NCBI GenBank assembly: GCA_964459445.1
Contig: CAYWMP010000113.1
Location: 1-19,542, forward strand
Length of the DNA: 19,542 nucleotides
Direction: 5' to 3'
DNA from: CAYWMP01 sp964459445
GTDB lineage: Bacteria > Desulfobacterota > DSM-4660 > Desulfatiglandales > HGW-15
Positions 15,676-19,542 of this stretch are shown here, one piece after another. The notes under the pieces are model-generated. The model did no database searches, had not been told where the DNA came from, and saw only the letters and a list, made by a program, of their open reading frames with translations. Both the position numbers and the translations under genes were made by a program. Positions within the stretch are counted from its first letter, which is position 1. Every line of letters starts with the position of its first letter.

Positions 15676-16470
15676 GTGAACATCCTAGTATGTATCAAGC
15701 AGGTTCCCGATACTGAGACGCAAATAAAAATTGCGGGTGACGGGAAATCGATCGTTGAAGACGACATCAAATGGGTAATGAACCCCTATGATGAATTTGG
15801 TGTCGAGGAAGCCCTGCAAATCAAAGAAAAATTCGGCGGCGAAGTGACCGTAATCGGACTGGGGCCCAAAAGGGTTACGGAATCCCTGCGTACGGCTCTG
15901 GCTATGGGGGCGGACAAGGCCATCCTTGTCGGTGATCCCGCCCTGGAGGGCAGTGACGGCTTTGCTACAGCAAAGGCCCTTACCGCCGCAATTAAGGGTT
16001 TGGAATACGACCTCATCTTTACGGGTCAGAGGGGAATCGACGATGATATGGGCGTCGTAGGCGCTTCCCTTGCGGAATTCTTGGGCATACCCCACTTTTC
16101 GGTCATCACCAAGATGGAAGTTGCCGAGGATGGCAAATCCGTCAAAGTCAACAGGCCTATTGAAGGGCAGACTCTCATCATCGAATCAAATCTACCTGCC
16201 CTGATCACCACCCAAAAGGGTTTGAATGAACCCAGGTATGCCTCCTTGCCCGGCATCATGAAGGCCAAGAAAAAGCCTCTTGAAGAAAAGACTTTGGCCG
16301 ATCTGGGACTGGATTCATCCGAGTTCGGCGAGGGTGCGAGAAAACTCAAGATCATAGAGTTAACACCGCCACCTCAGAGGGAAACAGGAAAAATGATTGA
16401 AGGCGAAACCCCGGAAGAGAAAGCAGCGGAATTAGCCAGGCTCCTCCATGAGGAGGCCAAAGTGATTTAG
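15676..16470 (+). CDS. etfB: Electron transfer flavoprotein, beta subunit
   Basis: With EtfA it forms the soluble heterodimer that takes electrons from acyl-CoA dehydrogenases and passes them on toward the quinone pool. The family opening NILVCIKQVPD is at 2-12, followed by MNPYDEFGVEEALQIKE (35-51) and FTGQRGIDDDMGVVG (115-129). The ETF-beta signature NLPALITTQKGLNEPRYASLPGIMKAKKK spans 172-200 and contains the recognition loop that docks dehydrogenases (Leu191). The 264 residues are normal. The GTG start at 15676 is set by an excellent ribosome site, AAAGGAGG. The non-bifurcating versus bifurcating type was not resolved from sequence. It lies in the same direction as fadR and upstream of etfA, as in Bacillus. 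Confidence 0.96.
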   Translation: MNILVCIKQVPDTETQIKIAGDGKSIVEDDIKWVMNPYDEFGVEEALQIKEKFGGEVTVIGLGPKRVTESLRTALAMGADKAILVGDPALEGSDGFATAKALTAAIKGLEYDLIFTGQRGIDDDMGVVGASLAEFLGIPHFSVITKMEVAEDGKSVKVNRPIEGQTLIIESNLPALITTQKGLNEPRYASLPGIMKAKKKPLEEKTLADLGLDSSEFGEGARKLKIIELTPPPQRETGKMIEGETPEEKAAELARLLHEEAKVI

Positions 16471-16501
16471 ACCTGTTCAGATTAATCGTACGCGGAGCGC
16501 T

Positions 16502-16528
16502 TTGACCCTTTTTGAGTATTCATAAAAT
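16502..16528 (+). promoter_or_regulatory. Possible internal promoter between etfB and etfA
   Basis: TTGACC (16502-16507) and TAAAAT (16523-16528) are good hexamers but only 15 bp apart. The 119 bp spacing between etfB and etfA is wide for this gene pair, which usually abut, leaving room for extra control. Confidence 0.3.
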
Positions 16529-16589
16529 AGTGTACAGGGCGAACGTTCTTTCAGATGCACCCAACCATTGAAAAAACAAGGAGATTAAA

Positions 16590-17576
16590 ATGCCACAAGG
16601 AGTAATGACAATTGCTGAACAGAGGGATGGAGATATTCGCAAGGTATCCTATGAAATCGTCAGCGAAGGAAGACGTTTGGCAGACGCCTTGGGTCAAGAC
16701 AATATAGCCCTTTTGCTCGGTTCGAATATCAAAGACAAGGCGGCTACTTTGGGGCACTACGGCGCCGATAAGGTGTTGGTGGCTGATGATTCCAGATTGG
16801 AACAATATACGACCGATGCCTATGTAGAAGTAATCGCTGAACAGGTGAAGGCCAATGATCCTTCCGTGCTGCTCCTGGGCGCTTCGGCTCAGGGAAAGGA
16901 CCTTTCTGCACGTCTCTCTGCGCGTCTTGGCGTTACCATGGCTCAAGATTGCACCGCATTTTCCATAGAAGATGGAAGCCTCGTCGCCATCAGACCGATA
17001 TATGCCGGCAAGGCCTACGCAAAGGTGACTTACAATGACAGCTGGCCTCAAATGGCGACGGCTAGGCCCAATGTCATGGACATGAATGAACCCGATACAT
17101 CAAAATCCGCCGAGCTGGTTGATGCCGGTGTCAACATCGATGATAGCCTTTTGAAAACCAAAGTTGTGGAGGTAACAAAGGATGAGAGCGGCAAAGTCGA
17201 TCTCACCGAGGCAGACAAAATCGTTTCCGGCGGGCGCGGTATGAAGGGTCCCGAGAACTACAATATTATCGAGGAACTGGCCGCCGCAATTGGCGCAACC
17301 GTTGGCGCTTCCCGTTCGGCAGTCGATGCCGGCTGGAGACCCCATTCCGACCAAGTTGGACAAACCGGTAAAGTGGTCTCCCCCAACCTATACATTGCGT
17401 GTGGTATTTCCGGGGCAATCCAGCATCTTGCAGGAATGAGCACCTCTAAGGTCATCGTAGCGATCAATAAGGACGCGGACGCACCCATCTTCCAAAGGGC
17501 CGACTATGGCGTGGTTGACGATCTCTTCAAGGTCGTTCCCGTATTGACAGAGGAAGTGAAAAAGGTGCTTGAGTGA
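16590..17576 (+). CDS. etfA: Electron transfer flavoprotein, alpha subunit
   Basis: FAD-carrying subunit of the EtfAB dimer. The N-terminal domain (about 1-190) has the ETF fold, with AQGKDLSARLSARLGVTMAQDC (100-121) as in other EtfA. The C-terminal FAD domain shows VSGGRGM (212-218), GASRSAVDAGW (239-249), DQVGQTGKVVSPNLYIACGI (254-273), SGAIQHLAGM (274-283) and INKDADAPIFQRADYGVVDD (292-311). The 328 residues match the simple form, with no ferredoxin or FixB-type extension. The ATG follows AAGGAG by seven bases. It ends 24 bp before a strong terminator, so it closes the fadR-etfB-etfA unit. No acyl-CoA dehydrogenase lies beside it, so the dehydrogenase partners must be encoded elsewhere. 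Confidence 0.96.
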   Translation: MPQGVMTIAEQRDGDIRKVSYEIVSEGRRLADALGQDNIALLLGSNIKDKAATLGHYGADKVLVADDSRLEQYTTDAYVEVIAEQVKANDPSVLLLGASAQGKDLSARLSARLGVTMAQDCTAFSIEDGSLVAIRPIYAGKAYAKVTYNDSWPQMATARPNVMDMNEPDTSKSAELVDAGVNIDDSLLKTKVVEVTKDESGKVDLTEADKIVSGGRGMKGPENYNIIEELAAAIGATVGASRSAVDAGWRPHSDQVGQTGKVVSPNLYIACGISGAIQHLAGMSTSKVIVAINKDADAPIFQRADYGVVDDLFKVVPVLTEEVKKVLE

Positions 17577-17600
17577 TAGGAATCTTGGTTATATAGAAAG

Positions 17601-17635
17601 AAAAAAGGGCGGGTATCCAACCTGCCCTTTTTTTT
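17601..17635. terminator. Bidirectional rho-independent terminator between etfA and the hypothetical gene
   Basis: AAAAAAGGGCGGG (17601-17613), a 7 bp loop and CCTGCCCTTTTTTTT (17621-17635) form a stem with one mismatch. A T-run follows on the plus strand and the A-run gives the same on the minus strand. It would stop both etfA and the convergent gene ending at 17693. Confidence 0.9.
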
Positions 17636-17692
17636 GTGGACTTATCTATGTTCCCCGGATGCTGGGTGAACGACTGAAGTGAAGGCATGCCT

Positions 17693-18358
17693 TTACAATA
17701 ACTCAAAAAACGCCTCTAAACCCAATTCCTCCAGTTCCTTTTGAAAGATCTCTTCGCCTACGGGAGTGTTTTCCAAATCATTCGTGGATCTGGGATGAAC
17801 TATATCGGCGATACTCTTCTCATCCCTCTGCTTTAGCCATGCCTGCACCAATTCAACAGGCTTTCTGATCTCGTCAAGCCCCTGCCACAGGGCTTCGGTT
17901 ATCTGTCTTGGATTACCGGAGGCAAGGTGCGGAGCTGTAAAGTATCGGTCCAATATCACCGGCAATGGAATGTTTATCTCCAGGGTAAGGAGTTTCTGTA
18001 GTTTTCTCATGTAGGCTTTCTGATAGGCTTCCCCTGTGACCTGACCAATCAAAAATCCTTTATCAATGAGAACCCCATATTTTAGCCGCATCGCTCTATC
18101 TCCCCTTAGGGGACTTGGAAGCCAGGGGGAATAATCCGTGGAGCCGGTCGTTTCCTCATGCTTTAACCTGTAATCTTGCATCGGAGGATCCAGGGAGGGC
18201 TGGGTTTGCTCTTCCGGTGACGGCATTATTCGGATTGTCATGCCCGACCGCAAAGGGTGGAATTCACCGTCTTTCGTCCTGAAGCCCATTTCATGGTGCC
18301 CACAGAGGGGGCACGTCCTTGATTCGACCCGACCGGTTATTGCTGAATTATCTTTCAT
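17693..18358 (-). CDS. Hypothetical protein with an N-terminal CxxC-HH motif
   Basis: I do not recognise this 221-residue protein. Near the N-terminus, TCPLCGHHEMGFRTKDGEFHPLR puts Cys16, Cys19, His21 and His22 (with His33 nearby) in a zinc-ribbon-like arrangement, but there is no second CxxC, so metal binding by one chain alone is uncertain. Residues 45-75 are Pro/Ser/Thr-rich and probably disordered. The rest is soluble, with a helical stretch YQKAYMRKLQKLLTLEI (about 112-128) and an acidic C-terminus ending FQKELEELGLEAFFELL. No signal peptide or membrane segment. The ATG has a reasonable ribosome site (GAGAGG). It shares a terminator with etfA but is transcribed toward it, so it is probably a separate unit. 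A regulatory or adaptor role is conceivable but unsupported. Confidence 0.75.
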   Translation of the reverse strand: MKDNSAITGRVESRTCPLCGHHEMGFRTKDGEFHPLRSGMTIRIMPSPEEQTQPSLDPPMQDYRLKHEETTGSTDYSPWLPSPLRGDRAMRLKYGVLIDKGFLIGQVTGEAYQKAYMRKLQKLLTLEINIPLPVILDRYFTAPHLASGNPRQITEALWQGLDEIRKPVELVQAWLKQRDEKSIADIVHPRSTNDLENTPVGEEIFQKELEELGLEAFFELL

Positions 18359-18667
18359 TGCGGTTATCCTCTCTTACATCGGATTTTATCAATTCACCCC
18401 TACAACAACCATTCATGGGGTGTCAAGATGGACAACGTCTCGATGGGATCATCTGGGACCCTTTTTACTTGGTTGACTTCTTCCTTTTCCCGTGGATTAC
18501 GTTATTGCCGGAAAGTTGAGAGGATAGGTAAGAAATAACTATTTGTAAGCGGAGAGGCAAGCGGCGGAAGCCTAGAAGTTTTGAATCTCCGGAAAAATGT
18601 CAGGATTATAGGCAGATGAGTTATTTGGGTTTGGCGGGGAATAAGTGAATTTGATATTAGTAGGCCT
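18359..18667. other. Gene-free stretch upstream of the hypothetical protein
   Basis: No supported gene. A TAAAAT about 20 bp upstream of the hypothetical gene's ribosome site on the minus strand is a possible -10 box without a good -35. The minus-strand frame 18502-18702 runs through the terminator at 18668-18700 and is rejected. Confidence 0.5.
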
Positions 18668-18700
18668 AAAAAAAAGAAGCCCCCGGACAAAGCCGGGGGC
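18668..18700 (-). terminator. Strong minus-strand rho-independent terminator
   Basis: GCCCCCGG (18679-18686) and CCGGGGGC (18693-18700) form a perfect GC stem with a six-base loop. On the minus strand it is followed by CTTC and eight T. It implies a minus-strand transcript that comes from the right, where no annotated gene would otherwise lie. Confidence 0.85.
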
Positions 18701-18723
18701 ATCCGGTTGTGCCGTTACTTTTC

Positions 18724-18828
18724 TCAATTTGTCTCTTTCCCCCTAGCTCTTTTGGAAGGGATACCCTTGAACGTAACGAACACCCCAGAACGCTTTATCT
18801 TATAGCAAATTATGTGCCAAAAAATCAT
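18724..18828 (-). CDS. Possible 34-residue small ORF, or remnant of a longer gene
   Basis: From ATG at 18828 to TGA at 18724 the minus strand encodes a short basic peptide beginning MIFWHIICYKIKRSG and ending SKRARGKETN. There is no ribosome site before the ATG, so it may instead be the 3' remnant of a decayed gene, or simply part of a non-coding RNA. It lies inside the unit bounded by the promoter at 18897-18905 and the terminator at 18668-18700. Not recognised. Confidence 0.25.
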   Translation of the reverse strand: MIFWHIICYKIKRSGVFVTFKGIPSKRARGKETN

Positions 18829-18896
18829 TCAAAAATTATACTACAATTACAGTATATTTTAATAATTTATCCCTTTTTATATATATGTGTGTAGTA

Positions 18897-18905
18897 ATTA
18901 TAACA
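18897..18905 (-). promoter_or_regulatory. Extended -10 promoter of a short minus-strand unit
   Basis: On the minus strand TGTTATAAT is a perfect extended -10 (TGnTATAAT) with no good -35. The 13 bp palindrome CACATC-C-GATGTG (18904-18916) touches it. Two tandem copies of CTTTGGTCA at 18931-18939 and 18941-18949 lie 10 bp apart, at about -41 to -59 from the predicted start (near 18890), the place and phase expected of an activator site. Confidence 0.45.
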
Positions 18906-19094
18906 CATCCGATGTGCGAATTTTGACACACTTTGGTCAGCTTTGGTCATGATCATACACAAGAGTACACAATCCCGACAAACAATTCACTCTAAATTAT
19001 TGTAGAATTCCTATCCCCATCGAACTAGAGACTTTTTTAAGGCGCCCCCTTTTGCTCAATCCCCGCCTGCAACAGGCAGGTCTGCCTCAGACTC

Positions 19095-19127
19095 GAGGAT
19101 TAACCTGGCTCAGGCAAGTTAATCCTC
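19095..19127. repeat. Nested stem-loop with perfect 10 bp outer arms
   Basis: GAGGATTAAC (19095-19104) and GTTAATCCTC (19118-19127) are perfect inverted repeats; inside them CCTG-GCT-CAGG (19104-19114) forms an alternative smaller stem. Just upstream, at about 19065-19090, CCTGC/GCAGG words give further foldback. It sits about 110 bp before the tRNA gene. No T-tract, so not a standard terminator; possibly a mobile repeat or structured RNA. Confidence 0.5.
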
Positions 19128-19236
19128 ACTCAATTTCACGCCCTGTATACCCAATTATCAACACCCTCCAAAATCGAGATAATGGCCTATTATTTCATTG
19201 ACAAATCAGAAACTTTCGTTAAGTTTATGGTCCACT

Positions 19237-19313
19237 GGCGGTGTAGCTCAGTTGGTCAGAGCATGCGGCTCATATCCGCAGAGTCACTGGTTCAAATCCA
19301 GTCACCGCCACCA
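19237..19313 (+). tRNA. tRNA-Met (anticodon CAT)
   Basis: A full 77-nt cloverleaf with encoded CCA. The acceptor stem pairs GGCGGTG with CACCGCC, the D-arm contains GTAGCTCAGTTGGTCAGAG, the anticodon arm GCGG-CTCATAT-CCGC shows CAT, and the T-arm is CTGG-TTCAAAT-CCAG. The acceptor's first pair is G-C, unlike the mismatched first pair typical of bacterial initiator tRNA, so it is an elongator Met tRNA; a tRNA-Ile2 whose CAT is modified to lysidine-AT is the alternative and cannot be excluded by eye. No neighbouring tRNA follows. Confidence 0.95.
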
Positions 19314-19472
19314 TAAATAAGTATTGAAAAAACGACAAGGCCTTCGCAAAGGGTTTCATTCTGCTCAATTTCTCGCAGGGCCAGGCTCATAATCCAAGGG
19401 CTCATCGTTTTAGGTCGAGTTTTGAGTCCCTCACTTTGGTGAAAGTGCGGCACGAGTCTGATGCAGCTTGTC

Positions 19473-19510
19473 CCGTCGTAGCTCTTGACGCGCCGTAGCT
19501 TTAGCGACGG
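19473..19510. repeat. Repeat-like element near the right edge
   Basis: CGTAGCT occurs twice (19477-19483 and 19494-19500), and CCGTCG (19473-19478) is inverted as CGACGG (19505-19510), followed by AGCGAAGACG. The word pattern resembles dispersed 'GTCGTAGCT...AGCGAAGACG' repeats I recall from several draft genomes. 19314-19472 shows no gene or recognisable element. Confidence 0.3.
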
Positions 19511-19542
19511 TGGGTCAGCGAAGACGAAAAATTGGCCAAAAT

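Noticed and set aside
16551..17051. 166-codon minus-strand open frame opposite etfA
   Set aside because: It is a shadow of etfA, whose FAD-domain motifs fix the coding strand.
18502..18702. 66-codon minus-strand open frame
   Set aside because: Its first codons are the stem of a rho-independent terminator, and the rest is low complexity.
1..19542. CRISPR array, IS element, integrase or rRNA
   Set aside because: No regularly spaced repeats, no transposase or integrase motifs in any frame, and no rRNA sequence recognised.

Overview
The window is a scaffold piece from a bacterium that I would place, by gene content, among the Desulfobacterota (former Deltaproteobacteria; sulfate reducers or syntrophs). 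The grounds are a branched-chain-amino-acid-type ABC importer cluster with an embedded AMP-forming acyl-CoA ligase, adjacent etfB/etfA, moderate GC and a dispersed palindromic repeat that I associate from memory with that group. The placement is an inference. A run of exactly 100 N (8123-8222) marks a scaffold gap, so the window comes from a draft or metagenome assembly.

Left part (1-2400): a cutA gene running off the left edge (minus strand) and fumC (class II fumarase, plus strand). They are separated by about 600 bp holding a good minus-strand promoter, a roughly 100 bp inverted-repeat element and the fumC leader.

Centre (2405-14409): one long minus-strand gene train. In transcription order it is livK (periplasmic binding protein), livG (ATPase), an AMP-forming acyl-CoA ligase, livH and livM (permeases), livF (ATPase), then a 1566-residue protein of unknown function 19 bp behind livF. 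The giant protein carries a block that looks like the HD domain of GlnD-type PII uridylyltransferases with some metal ligands replaced. The end of livM and its junction with livF lie at the scaffold gap, which sits on a dispersed repeat. A transporter with its own CoA ligase suggests import of a carboxylic acid that is then trapped as its CoA thioester.

Right-centre (14410-17640): divergent from livK is a TetR-family regulator very like FadR of Bacillus, with a FadR-type operator overlapping its own promoter, followed by etfB and etfA and a strong bidirectional terminator. A ligase, fadR and etfBA side by side recall the Bacillus lcfA-fadR-fadB-etfB-etfA operon, so the cluster is probably tuned by acyl-CoA. 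The electrons from acyl-CoA oxidation would be collected by EtfAB, and the fumarase on the left belongs to the central carbon pathway that consumes the products.

Right end (17640-19542): a convergent 221-residue hypothetical protein with a CxxC-HH motif; a gene-poor stretch holding what looks like a short independent minus-strand transcription unit (extended -10 promoter, phased direct repeats, palindrome, 34-residue ORF, terminator); a set of nested stem-loops; a tRNA-Met(CAT); and a repeat-like tail. No IS element, CRISPR array or rRNA was seen.
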